NCBI GenBank assembly: GCA_023150345.1
Contig: JAKLLB010000037.1
Location: 1 to 37,729, forward strand
Length of the DNA stretch: 37,729 nt
From: Aquabacterium sp.
GTDB taxonomy: Bacteria; Pseudomonadota; Gammaproteobacteria; Burkholderiales; Burkholderiaceae_C
Direction of reading: 5' to 3'
Shown here: positions 20,450 through 28,328 of the stretch, piece after piece
Numbering within the stretch: the first letter of the stretch is position 1
Layout: each line of letters begins with the position of its first letter
Notes under the pieces: generated by a model
What the model was told of the DNA's origin: nothing
The model's input: the letters and a program-made list of their open reading frames with translations, nothing else
Databases searched by the model: none
Made by a program: the position numbers and the translations under genes

Positions 20450-21622
20450 GTGGCCGCGACTGCCCACGTGCACGACACCTGGCGCCGACTCCGGCGCCCG
20501 CTCGCCGCGCTCATCGTGGCGTCCGTCGGCGCGGCGGCCGTGGCGTCCGACGACATCGCCTCGCTGGAGCCATCGCTGGGCGAACAGGTCCTGCGTGTGC
20601 CTGCGACGGGTCTCACCGAGCCCGAGCTGGAGGTCACCCTCTACAAGCCGCCCGGCGACGGGCCCTTCCCGGTGGTGATGCTCAACCACGGGCGCGCGTC
20701 CGGCAACCCGCGGCTGCAGCCGCGCTGGCGCCCGCTGCTGGCCGCGCGCGAGTTCGTGCAGCGTGGCTATGCGGTGGTGGTGCCGATGCGCCAGGGGTTT
20801 GCGAACTCGGGTGGCGCCGAGATCGTGGGCGGTTGCAACGTCGCCTCCAATGGCCATGCGCAGGCTCGCTCGGTGCGCCGCGCGGCCGACTGGCTGGCCT
20901 CCCAGGGCTGGGCCGATGCGAGCCGAGTTGTCGTGATGGGGCAGTCGCACGGCGGCCTGACGACGCTGGCCTATGGCACCGATGCGCACCCGGGTACGCG
21001 GCTTCTCGTGAACTTCGCTGGCGGTCTGCGCCAGGACCAATGCCCCAACTGGGAGGACGCCCTGGTCAGTGCAATTGCCGGCTACGGCAGGCGCACCAGA
21101 CTGCCCACACTGTGGTTCTACGGTGACAACGACAGCTTCTTCCCGCCTGCGATCTCTCGCGCCGCTCACGAGCGCTATGTGGCTGCGGGTGGCGTTGCCG
21201 AGCTGGTGGCGTTCGGCACGTTCGGGCACGACGCACATGGCATGTTTGCCAGCCGGGCCGGGCTGCCGATCTGGGTGCCGCGCGTCACCGCGGCCATGGC
21301 TGCGGTCGGACTGCCGGTGGCCAAGGTGCGGTTGATCAGTCCGCCCGGTGACTTGCCAGCACCGCCGGCGGTTGCCCTGGCCCCGATCGGCGACCTGGAG
21401 CGCCTGCCCGCGCGCAACGACCCATTGCTCGCCGGATACCGGGAGTGGTTGCAGTCGCCGCCACCCCGGGCTTTTGCGATACATCCGCAGCGCGGCGCCT
21501 GGGGGGCGGCGTGGGGCAGTGCCCAGCCGCTGGCCAAAGCCCTGGAGAACTGCAACCGCCACGCCGGGGCAGGTTGCCGGCTCTATGCCGTGGACGACGC
21601 GGTGGTGTGGAAGGATGAGTGA
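20450..21622 (+). CDS. Exported alpha/beta hydrolase (dienelactone-hydrolase-like)
   Basis: Up to 390 residues from GTG 20450; an in-frame GTG at 20468 is equally possible. The start has an arginine-rich n-region and hydrophobic core ending AAAVAS, a likely Sec signal. The hydrolase core has FPVVMLNHGRASGN, the nucleophile motif GQSHGG, an Asp in YGDNDSFFPP and His in FGHDAHGMF. The last 60 residues form a separate small module (FAIHPQRGAWGAAWGSAQPL, then ENCNRHAGAGCRLYAVDD) with two Cys, similar to short DUF4189-like tails on other exported hydrolases. Natural substrate unknown. It lies between liuB and liuC without an obvious metabolic link, and its stop overlaps the liuC start by one base. 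Confidence 0.85.
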   Translation: MAATAHVHDTWRRLRRPLAALIVASVGAAAVASDDIASLEPSLGEQVLRVPATGLTEPELEVTLYKPPGDGPFPVVMLNHGRASGNPRLQPRWRPLLAAREFVQRGYAVVVPMRQGFANSGGAEIVGGCNVASNGHAQARSVRRAADWLASQGWADASRVVVMGQSHGGLTTLAYGTDAHPGTRLLVNFAGGLRQDQCPNWEDALVSAIAGYGRRTRLPTLWFYGDNDSFFPPAISRAAHERYVAAGGVAELVAFGTFGHDAHGMFASRAGLPIWVPRVTAAMAAVGLPVAKVRLISPPGDLPAPPAVALAPIGDLERLPARNDPLLAGYREWLQSPPPRAFAIHPQRGAWGAAWGSAQPLAKALENCNRHAGAGCRLYAVDDAVVWKDE

Positions 21623-22407
21623 TGAGTGACCTGATCGACCTGCGGCGCGAGGGCGCCGTGGCCCATGTCTACCTGAACCGCCCGGACGTGCGCAACGCGT
21701 TCAACAGCGACGTGATCGCCGAACTGACGCGCGTCTTCTCGGCGCTGGGCCGGGACGAAACCCTGCGCGCGGTCGTGCTGGGCGGACACGGGCCCGTGTT
21801 CTGCGCCGGCGCCGACCTGAACTGGATGCGCTCGATGGCCGACTACACCTGGGATGACAACCGCGCCGACGCCCAGGCCCTGGCCGACATGCTGTGGACC
21901 CTCTACCGCTGCCCAGTGCCCGTGGTCGGGCGTGTGCATGGCGACTGCTATGCCGGCGGCATGGGCCTGGCCGCCTGCTGCGATGTGCTGGTGGCTGCCG
22001 ACGGCGCACACTTCTGCCTCAGCGAGGCCAGGCTCGGGTTGCTGCCGGCCACCATCGGTCCATATGTCGTGCGGGCGCTGGGCGAGCAGGCATCGCGCCG
22101 CTACTTCATCACGGCCGAGCGCTTCTCGGCGGCGCAGGCGCACCGGCTTGGGTTCGTGCATGTGCTGAGCGCGCCCGAGGCGCTCGATGAGCAGGTCGGC
22201 CAACTGACGCAAGCCTTGGTGGCGAACGGCCCGGCGGCGGTGCGCGCCAGCAAGCGGCTGGTGCAGGATCTGTCCGGCCGAACGATCGACGACGACCTGC
22301 GCGCCGACACGGCGCGCCGCATCGCCGACATCCGCGTCAGCCCCGAAGGTCGCGAGGGCATCCAGTCGTTCCTGGCACGTCGCAAACCGGCCTGGCTGGC
22401 ACCCTGA
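21622..22407 (+). CDS. liuC: Methylglutaconyl-CoA hydratase (enoyl-CoA hydratase family)
   Basis: 261-residue crotonase-fold enzyme. The oxyanion-hole regions are VLGGHGPVFCAGADLNWM and VHGDCYAGGMGLAACCDV. The CAGADLNWM form and EARLGLLPATIGPYVVRALGE with the conserved Glu are characteristic of methylglutaconyl-CoA hydratases, which form HMG-CoA in leucine degradation. The position between the two carboxylase subunit genes supports this. ATG 21622 shares its A with the preceding TGA (TGATG); GTG 21619 is an alternative start. General short-chain enoyl-CoA hydratase activity cannot be excluded. Confidence 0.92.
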   Translation: MSDLIDLRREGAVAHVYLNRPDVRNAFNSDVIAELTRVFSALGRDETLRAVVLGGHGPVFCAGADLNWMRSMADYTWDDNRADAQALADMLWTLYRCPVPVVGRVHGDCYAGGMGLAACCDVLVAADGAHFCLSEARLGLLPATIGPYVVRALGEQASRRYFITAERFSAAQAHRLGFVHVLSAPEALDEQVGQLTQALVANGPAAVRASKRLVQDLSGRTIDDDLRADTARRIADIRVSPEGREGIQSFLARRKPAWLAP

Positions 22408-22444
22408 TGTCGCTCGATCGCACCTGATCCTGGAGTCTTCGCAC

Positions 22445-23065
22445 ATGCAACCGCAAACCTTCGATACCGCGCAATTGCTGGCGCTGGCCGCCGCGCTGGG
22501 CTGGGCCAGTGGACTGCGGCTGTACGCGGTGGTGTTCCTCACCAGCCTGGCCGGCTTCGCCGGCTGGGTGGCCTTGCCCAACGGCCTGCAGGTGCTGCAG
22601 CAGCCGCTCGTGCTGGGCGCGTCCGGTCTGATGCTCGCCGCGGAGTTCTTCGCCGACAAGATTCCAGCGCTGGACACGCTGTGGGATGCGGTGCACACCT
22701 TCATCCGCATTCCCGCCGGGGCGGCGCTGGCAGCTGCCGTGTTCGGCGGCGATCACGCGGCCTGGGCTGCAGTGGCCGCACTGATGGGCGGCACTCTGGC
22801 CGCCACCAGCCATGTGGCCAAGGCCACCACACGTGCCGCGATCAACACCTCGCCGGAGCCGTTCTCCAACATGCTGGCCTCGCTCGCAGGCGATGCCGTG
22901 GTGCCGGCCATGCTGTGGCTGGCCTGGACCCAGCCACTGGCGTTCGCGATCGCACTGGGTCTGGCACTGGTGCTGATGGTCTGGCTGATCGTGCGCCTGG
23001 GCCGCTACCTGCTGGCCGCCGTGCGTGCGCTGCGCCAGCGTTGGGGCGGCGCTGCGGCGGCCTGA
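22445..23065 (+). CDS. DUF4126 family membrane protein
   Basis: 206 residues with about five to six hydrophobic segments. It fits the DUF4126 pattern: LALAAALGWASGLRLYAVVFLTSL at the start, LMLAAEFFADKIPALDTLWDAVHTFIRIPAGA in the centre, ATSHVAKATTRAAINTSPEPFSN, then two C-terminal helices ending in an Arg-rich tail. The function of the family is unknown. It is placed between liuC (37 bases upstream) and liuD (88 bases downstream) on the same strand. Whether it has any link to leucine catabolism or is just carried along in the transcript cannot be decided from sequence. Confidence 0.88.
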   Translation: MQPQTFDTAQLLALAAALGWASGLRLYAVVFLTSLAGFAGWVALPNGLQVLQQPLVLGASGLMLAAEFFADKIPALDTLWDAVHTFIRIPAGAALAAAVFGGDHAAWAAVAALMGGTLAATSHVAKATTRAAINTSPEPFSNMLASLAGDAVVPAMLWLAWTQPLAFAIALGLALVLMVWLIVRLGRYLLAAVRALRQRWGGAAAA

Positions 23066-23153
23066 TCGACCACCACGCCTGTCCACCACACTGGCCGATC
23101 GCCACCCTGAACATCGCCTCGCACCCGATCCGTCGACCCCGAAGGACATCTCC

Positions 23154-25235
23154 ATGTTCAAGAAGATCCTCATCGCCAACCGCGGCGAAATCGCCTGCCG
23201 CGTCGCAGCCACCGCGCGCCGCCTGGGCATCCGCACCGTGGCGGTGTACTCCGAAGCCGACGCCCAGGCGCAGCATGTGCATGCCTGCGACGAGGCGGTG
23301 TGCATCGGCGGTGCAGCGCCCCGGGACAGCTACCTGCGAGCCGAGCGCATCCTGGAAGTGGCCCGCGCCACCGGCGCCGAGGCGGTGCACCCGGGCTATG
23401 GTTTCCTGTCAGAGAACGAAGCCTTTGCGCAGGCGTGCGCCGACGCTGGAATCGCGTTCATCGGCCCGCCGCCCTCGGCCATCGCCGCGATGGGCAGCAA
23501 AGCGGCGGCCAAGGCGTTGATGGAGCGGTCCGGCGTGCCGTTGGTGCCGGGGTATCACGGGCGGGACAACGATCCGGCGCTGTTGGCGCGGGAGGCGGGG
23601 CGCATCGGCTATCCCGTCCTCATCAAGGCCAGCGCCGGCGGTGGCGGCAAGGGCATGCGCCGGGTCGACCGCGCCGAGGACTTCGATGCCGCGCTGGCGG
23701 CGTGCCAGCGCGAGGCCCGTTCGAGTTTCGGCGATGACCATGTCCTGGTCGAGCGCTACGTCACCCGGCCGCGCCACATCGAGATCCAGGTTTTCGCCGA
23801 TACCTTGGGGCATTGCGTGCACCTGTTCGAGCGCGACTGCTCGGTGCAGCGTCGCCACCAGAAGGTGCTCGAGGAGGCGCCCGCGCCCGGCATGAGCCCG
23901 CGGCGCCGCGAGGAGATGGGTGCCGCCGCGGTGGCCGCTGCCCGCGCGGTGGGCTATGTGGGTGCGGGCACGGTCGAATTCATCGCCGAGGAGGTCGACG
24001 ACGGCGACTTGCGCTTCTATTTCATGGAGATGAACACCCGGCTGCAGGTCGAGCACCCGGTCACCGAGGCCATCACCGGCCTGGACCTCGTGGAGTGGCA
24101 GCTTCGGGTGGCCGCCGGACAGCCTCTGCCGCGTGCGCAGCACGACCTGCAGATCCACGGCCATGCGATCGAGGCGCGCATCTGCGCCGAGAACCCGGAT
24201 GCCGGGTTCCTGCCGGCCACCGGAACGATGGACGTGCTGCGCTGGCCCGCTCACGTGGCCTTCCGGCGCAACGCCGACGCCGATCCCCACGGCGAGCCGG
24301 CTGCGGTGCGGGTGGATGCCGGTGTCGTCGAAGGCAACGCCATCAGCCCGCACTACGACTCGATGATCGCCAAGCTCATCGTCTGGGGCGAGAACCGCGC
24401 GCAGGCGTTGGCACGGCTCGATGCGGCGTTGCGCGCCACGCACATCGTCGGCCTGCATACCAATGCGGCCTTCCTGCGGCGGGTGGTGAACAGCCGTGCC
24501 TTCTCCACTGCCGACCTGGACACCGCGTTGATCGAGCGCGAGCGCGCCGCATTGCTCGATCAGCCCACGCTCGCCCTGGAACTGGTGGCAGCGGGTGTGG
24601 TGGCCCATGCGCTGGCCGCCGAGGGGGCTCCCGGGTCGGCGGAGGCAGCGGCCGCGAACCCGGCTTCAAACGGGGGGGCGTGGCGCGACCCGTGGAGCTG
24701 CCGTGACGGTTGGCGGCTGCATGGCGGCGCGCGCCGGCACTTCGATATCGAGCTGGCGAGCACCCACCACGCGGTGGCGCTGGCGCGCCTGCACGACGGC
24801 GCGCTCGAACTGCAGATCGGTGAGCAGCGCTGGCCCTACACCTGCCAGCAGCGTGGGGCCTCGAGCCATGACATCCAGCTCGGCACGCGGCGCCTGTCAC
24901 TGGCGGTCTACGCCCACGGCGAGCGCGTGGCCGTGTTCGCCGACGATGGCATGGCCATCGCGCACGAAGTCGATGTGATTGCACATGCAGGTGATCACGC
25001 CGCGGAGGGCGGCCGGCTGACCGCGCCGATGCCAGGCAAGGTGATCGCCCTGCACGCGCAGGCCGGGCAGCGGGTGAGCAAGGGCCAGCCGCTGGCGGTG
25101 ATGGAGGCCATGAAGATGGAACACACGCTGCACGCGCCGCGCGACGGCGTGGTGGCCGAAGTGCTGTACTCGGTGGGCGACCAGGTGGCCGAGGGCGGAG
25201 AGTTGCTGCGGCTCGAAGACGTGTCTGCAGCGTGA
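23154..25235 (+). CDS. liuD: Methylcrotonyl-CoA carboxylase, biotin carboxylase/BCCP (alpha) subunit
   Basis: 693 residues. The biotin carboxylase region (1-450) has MFKKILIANRGEIACRV, VHPGYGFLSENEAFA, the ATP-grasp glycine loop IKASAGGGGKGMR, HVLVERYVTRPRHIEIQVF, the ERDCSVQRRHQKV motif and MEMNTRLQVEHPVTE. A linker/BT-type region follows (about 500-610). The biotinyl domain is at the C-terminus with Lys654 in AVMEAMKMEHTL as the biotinylation site. It carboxylates biotin with ATP and bicarbonate for the liuB subunit. ATG 23154 is where homology starts; the frame is open further upstream over the DUF4126 end. Propionyl-CoA carboxylase alpha is the alternative but the gene context argues against it. 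Confidence 0.95.
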   Translation: MFKKILIANRGEIACRVAATARRLGIRTVAVYSEADAQAQHVHACDEAVCIGGAAPRDSYLRAERILEVARATGAEAVHPGYGFLSENEAFAQACADAGIAFIGPPPSAIAAMGSKAAAKALMERSGVPLVPGYHGRDNDPALLAREAGRIGYPVLIKASAGGGGKGMRRVDRAEDFDAALAACQREARSSFGDDHVLVERYVTRPRHIEIQVFADTLGHCVHLFERDCSVQRRHQKVLEEAPAPGMSPRRREEMGAAAVAAARAVGYVGAGTVEFIAEEVDDGDLRFYFMEMNTRLQVEHPVTEAITGLDLVEWQLRVAAGQPLPRAQHDLQIHGHAIEARICAENPDAGFLPATGTMDVLRWPAHVAFRRNADADPHGEPAAVRVDAGVVEGNAISPHYDSMIAKLIVWGENRAQALARLDAALRATHIVGLHTNAAFLRRVVNSRAFSTADLDTALIERERAALLDQPTLALELVAAGVVAHALAAEGAPGSAEAAAANPASNGGAWRDPWSCRDGWRLHGGARRHFDIELASTHHAVALARLHDGALELQIGEQRWPYTCQQRGASSHDIQLGTRRLSLAVYAHGERVAVFADDGMAIAHEVDVIAHAGDHAAEGGRLTAPMPGKVIALHAQAGQRVSKGQPLAVMEAMKMEHTLHAPRDGVVAEVLYSVGDQVAEGGELLRLEDVSAA

Positions 25236-25263
25236 GCGTGGCCGCGGTTTGCCTTTCGGGCGG

Positions 25264-25698
25264 CTATCGCTGGAGCCAGCGTTGCAGCCAGCCGCGGCGT
25301 CCCGCCCCGTCGACGGGAGGTGGCATGTCGGTGGTCAGCATGGGCCGCGATTCGGTTGCGGCGATGTCCAGCGGGCGTGAGTCCAGCGAGGCGGACTCCA
25401 GCGGACGCGACGCGCCGAAGCCTGTGGACTCACGCGGCCATTCGGTGGGCGGCCCACCCGCGGTGGCCAGAGCGGCCTCGCGGTGCTCGAGGCGCCGATA
25501 CAACGCGCGCACCTCGCGGTACTGCAGGGCCAGGGTGGCCAGTTCGGTGCCCTTGCAGGCGTCACACACCAGCAGCACGTCGCGCTCATACCGCCGATGG
25601 GTGAGCATGCGCTCGACGTCGATGCCCTGGCCCAGCTCGCGCAGCAGGAAGAAGTGGATCTTGGTGGCGATCTGCAGGGGGCTGGGGCTGTGGGTCAC
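25264..25698 (-). CDS. Hypothetical protein, about 144 residues
   Basis: No family recognised. From GTG 25698 the protein starts THSPSPLQIATKIHFFLLRELGQ after the initiator; an ATG at 25764 would add 22 residues. The first 70 residues look folded (helical, HFFLLRELGQGIDVERML, then RDVLLVCDACKGTELATLALQYREV with a Cys-x-x-Cys). The remaining half is low-complexity, rich in Ser, Pro and Arg, and ends in a tryptophan-rich basic tail (RRGWLQRWLQR). The DACK-type CDAC pair might bind a metal or be incidental. It is the only gene on the minus strand between the liu genes, convergent with liuD and divergent from the HMG-CoA lyase gene. Confidence 0.65.
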   Translation of the reverse strand: MTHSPSPLQIATKIHFFLLRELGQGIDVERMLTHRRYERDVLLVCDACKGTELATLALQYREVRALYRRLEHREAALATAGGPPTEWPRESTGFGASRPLESASLDSRPLDIAATESRPMLTTDMPPPVDGAGRRGWLQRWLQR

Positions 25699-25847
25699 GA
25701 CAGGCTCTCGGCAGGTGGGGTACAACTCGGCGTCGATTCTGTGCGCTCGGGCCGCCTGCGGCACCCCCCAATTCAGGCGAAGCGGTGCCTGTTTGAAAAC
25801 CCGTGTAACTGGTCGCTATTCCGACCCCCTGTTTGAAGGTGACGCTG

Positions 25848-26813
25848 ATGTTTCCCAACCGAGTGACGCTGGTGGAAGTCGGCCCGCGCGACGGCCTGCA
25901 GAACGAGGCGCAACAGGTGGCCACGGCCGCCAAGGTCGAACTCGTGCACCGACTGCAGGCTGCGGGCTTGCGCGAGATCGAGGTCACCAGCTTCGTCAGC
26001 CCGAAGTGGGTGCCCCAGATGGCCGACAACGCACAGGTGATGGCGGCCATCGCGCGGCCTGCCGGTGTGCGGCATTCGGTGCTGGTCCCCAACCTGCAGG
26101 GCCTGCAGGCGGCGCTCCCCGGACGCGTCCTGACTGCAGAGCCGGCCGCGGCTGACGGGCCACGGTCCGCCCCGTGGCCCGACGAGGTGGTGGTGTTCGG
26201 AGCCGCCAGCCAGGCCTTCAGCCGGCGCAACATCAACTGCAGCATCGAGGAGAGCGTCGAGCGCTTCGCACCGGTGGTGGCCGCGGCTCGAAGCGCGGGG
26301 GTGAAGGTGCGCGCGGCGGTGTCGTGCGCGCTGGGTTGTCCCTACCAGGGTGACGTGAGCGCCGACGACGTGGAGCACGTCGTGCGCCTGATGAAGGGCA
26401 TCGGAGTCCAGCACTGCGGAGTGGCCGACACCATCGGCGTGGGCACGCCTCGGCGCGTGCAGGCGGTGATGGAGCGGGCGCTGCGGCACTTCCCGCTCGA
26501 CGAAGTGAGCGGGCATTTCCACGACACCTACGGCCAGGCGTTGGCCAACATCTATGCCTGTCTCGAAATGGGCCTGCATGTGTTCGATGCCAGCGTAGCC
26601 GGGTTGGGCGGCTGCCCGTATGCCAAGGGCGCCACCGGCAACGTGGCGACCGAGGACGTGGTGTTCATGCTGCGCGGCATGGGCATCGACACCGGCATCG
26701 ACCTCGACGCACTGGTTTCGGCCGGCGGCTACATCTCGGGCGTTCTGGGGCGGGCGCCGGTCTCGCGCGCGGGCAAGGCGCTGCTGGCGCGGCGCACGCC
26801 GGAGGCGGCATGA
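25848..26813 (+). CDS. liuE: Hydroxymethylglutaryl-CoA lyase
   Basis: 321 residues of the HMGL-like TIM barrel family. It cleaves HMG-CoA to acetoacetate and acetyl-CoA, the last step of the leucine route here. Signatures: VTLVEVGPRDGLQNEAQ at the start (metal-binding Asp), EVTSFVSPKWVPQMAD, SCALGCPYQGDV, GVADTIGVGTP, GHFHDTYGQALANIYA (metal-binding His-x-His) and the catalytic-Cys loop VAGLGGCPYAKGATGNVATED. ATG 25848 is preceded by GAAGG; the frame could also begin at TTG 25833. It is split from the other liu genes by the minus-strand hypothetical gene, so it probably has its own promoter in the 149-base gap. Confidence 0.95.
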   Translation: MFPNRVTLVEVGPRDGLQNEAQQVATAAKVELVHRLQAAGLREIEVTSFVSPKWVPQMADNAQVMAAIARPAGVRHSVLVPNLQGLQAALPGRVLTAEPAAADGPRSAPWPDEVVVFGAASQAFSRRNINCSIEESVERFAPVVAAARSAGVKVRAAVSCALGCPYQGDVSADDVEHVVRLMKGIGVQHCGVADTIGVGTPRRVQAVMERALRHFPLDEVSGHFHDTYGQALANIYACLEMGLHVFDASVAGLGGCPYAKGATGNVATEDVVFMLRGMGIDTGIDLDALVSAGGYISGVLGRAPVSRAGKALLARRTPEAA

Positions 26814-27361
26814 CTCAACCGACTGTCTTGGACGACATGGACGCCGCACGCCCGGAGGGGTTCCGTCGCGTGGCGCAGGTCCTTCAGGAGCGGGGGCATC
26901 CGCATGCTCCCCTGTGGCTGGATGTCGCTGCCCGCACCTGCGCCGAGGCCGCGCAGGCGTTGCAGGTGCAAGTCGGGCAGATTGCCAAGAGCGTGATCTT
27001 CCGTCGGCGTGCGGACGATGCGGCGGTACTGGTGATCGCCAGTGGGGACCGGCGGGTCGACGAGCACCGCGTGGCCGCGCAAGTGGGGCCCATCGGCCGT
27101 GCCGATGCGCAGTTCGTCAAGACGCGAACCGGCTTCTCGATCGGTGGCGTCTCGCCGGTGGGCCATGTGCAACCACCGGTGGTGCTGATCGACCACGACT
27201 TGTTCCGCTTCGATCGCATCTGGGCTGCGGCTGGGCACCCCAACGGTGTGTTCTGCGCCACACCGGCGCAGTTGGTGGGGCTCACCGGCGCGCCGGTGGC
27301 CGATGTGGTGGTGGCCGCAAGCGCCGATGGTGCCGGCACCGCCGGTGCCATGCCCGCTTGA
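26810..27361 (+). CDS. YbaK/EbsC family aminoacyl-tRNA deacylase-like protein
   Basis: 183 residues with one YbaK domain. The pattern is TCAEAAQALQVQVGQIAKSVIFRR near residue 45, then VLVIASGDRRVDEHRVAAQVG, a TGFSIGGVSPVGH loop, and VVLIDHDLFRFDRIWAAAGHPNGVFCATPAQLV. The family removes wrongly charged amino acids (Cys or Pro/Ala) from tRNA. The Lys in QIAKSV and the GGVSPVG loop are the expected substrate-site elements. ATG 26810 overlaps the HMG-CoA lyase stop by four bases (ATGA), so it is translated from the same transcript. Specificity is not predictable here. Confidence 0.92.
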   Translation: MTQPTVLDDMDAARPEGFRRVAQVLQERGHPHAPLWLDVAARTCAEAAQALQVQVGQIAKSVIFRRRADDAAVLVIASGDRRVDEHRVAAQVGPIGRADAQFVKTRTGFSIGGVSPVGHVQPPVVLIDHDLFRFDRIWAAAGHPNGVFCATPAQLVGLTGAPVADVVVAASADGAGTAGAMPA

Positions 27362-27375
27362 ACCAGGAGTTCGCC

Positions 27376-28023
27376 GTGACCCCGATCGTGTTCTGGTTCG
27401 ACGTGGTGTCGCCATATGCCTGGCTGGCCTTCGAGCGGTTGCCCCAGGCGCTCGAAGGCCACAGCCATGTCGTCGAGTACCGCCCGGTGCTGTTCGCGGG
27501 GTTGCTGCGCGCCTGGGGGCAGAAGGGGCCGGCGGAAATCGAGCCCAAGCGCGCATGGACCTACCGCCACGTGCAGTGGCTGGCGCACGAGCAGGGCACG
27601 GTGCTCGAGCTGCCGCGACCCCATCCGTTCAATCCGCTGCCGCTGCTGCGGCTCGCGCTGGCCGCCTGCGAGCCCGGCACCATGCCCAACCGGCGCATCG
27701 TCGAAGCCGTCTTCCGTCACGCCTGGTGTCGCGCGGGCGCGGACCCCACCGATCCCCTTGCGTTGGCCGAACTCGCCGAACGACTGCCTCTTGTCCGACC
27801 GCCGGACGGCGCCGCCGTCAAGGAAGAGTTGCGCTCGCTCACAGACGCCGCGGTGGCGCATGGCGTGTTCGGCGTACCGACGCTGGTCGCACACGGGCGC
27901 GCGTTCTGGGGCCAGGACGCACTCCCGATGCTCGCCGCGTGCATCAGCGGCGCGCCCTGGTTCGACGGCCCGCAGTGGGACGAGGCTGGGCGGCAGCCGC
28001 AGGGCATCGTGCGCGCAGGGTGA
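27376..28023 (+). CDS. 2-hydroxychromene-2-carboxylate isomerase-like protein (DsbA fold)
   Basis: 215 residues starting at GTG 27376, with AGGAG seven bases upstream. The start IVFWFDVVSPYAWLAFERL holds the Ser of the SPY motif used to bind glutathione in HCCA isomerases, where DsbA proteins have a CxxC. Other family features are YRPVLFAGLLRAWGQKGPAEIEPKR, AHEQGTVLELPRPHPFNPLPLLRLAL and VFGVPTLVAHGRAFWGQDALPML with the cis-Pro. The family isomerises 2-hydroxychromene-2-carboxylate in naphthalene breakdown, but many members lie, as here, away from aromatic-catabolic genes and have unknown substrates. It follows the YbaK gene by 14 bases. Confidence 0.9.
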   Translation: MTPIVFWFDVVSPYAWLAFERLPQALEGHSHVVEYRPVLFAGLLRAWGQKGPAEIEPKRAWTYRHVQWLAHEQGTVLELPRPHPFNPLPLLRLALAACEPGTMPNRRIVEAVFRHAWCRAGADPTDPLALAELAERLPLVRPPDGAAVKEELRSLTDAAVAHGVFGVPTLVAHGRAFWGQDALPMLAACISGAPWFDGPQWDEAGRQPQGIVRAG

Positions 28024-28328
28024 CACGGGCCGAAGGATCAGGGTAAATCCGGATCGGTCCAGCCCGTTCGGCCTGGCCGGCGGCGAGTGCCAGCGCAGGC
28101 GCCGATCGCGGCTCACTCCCGCATCGTGGAATCCGGGCTCAGGGTTCAACCCGAGTTCGTCAGCCCGGGTTGGCTGCGCGTCAGCCCGTGTTGGCTCGCT
28201 GTCAGCTTGCGTTGGTTCGACGTCAGGAGACGTTGGGCCCGCGTCAGAGGCAGGTCAGAGCTTCCATCGATAGTGCGCGGCAGAGGCCACCGCATCGGGT
28301 GGCTCCATCGCAACGAGGAGTTCGACGC
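28024..28328. other. 305-base intergenic region before the MHS transporter
   Basis: No convincing gene. A small open frame (28087-28377, plus strand) has biased composition and runs into the transporter in another frame, so it is not called. The region holds the 21-base-period repeat listed separately and an AACGAGGAG ribosome site just before ATG 28329. The promoter of the transporter should be here but I cannot place it with confidence. Confidence 0.7.
28138..28263 (+). repeat. Degenerate tandem direct repeat with 21-base period
   Basis: GTCAG starts at 28159, 28180, 28201, 28222 and 28243, each exactly 21 bases apart, and a CTCAG at 28138 continues the phase. In the four units from 28159 to 28242 a second motif, GTTGG, occupies unit positions 11-15, so the core is GTCAG-N5-GTTGG-N6. 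The last unit (28243) and the first (28138) are degenerate, and an extra GTCAG occurs at 28254. The period equals two turns of B-DNA, as expected for an array of regulator half-sites on one face. It ends 65 bases before the transporter start. Confidence 0.8.
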
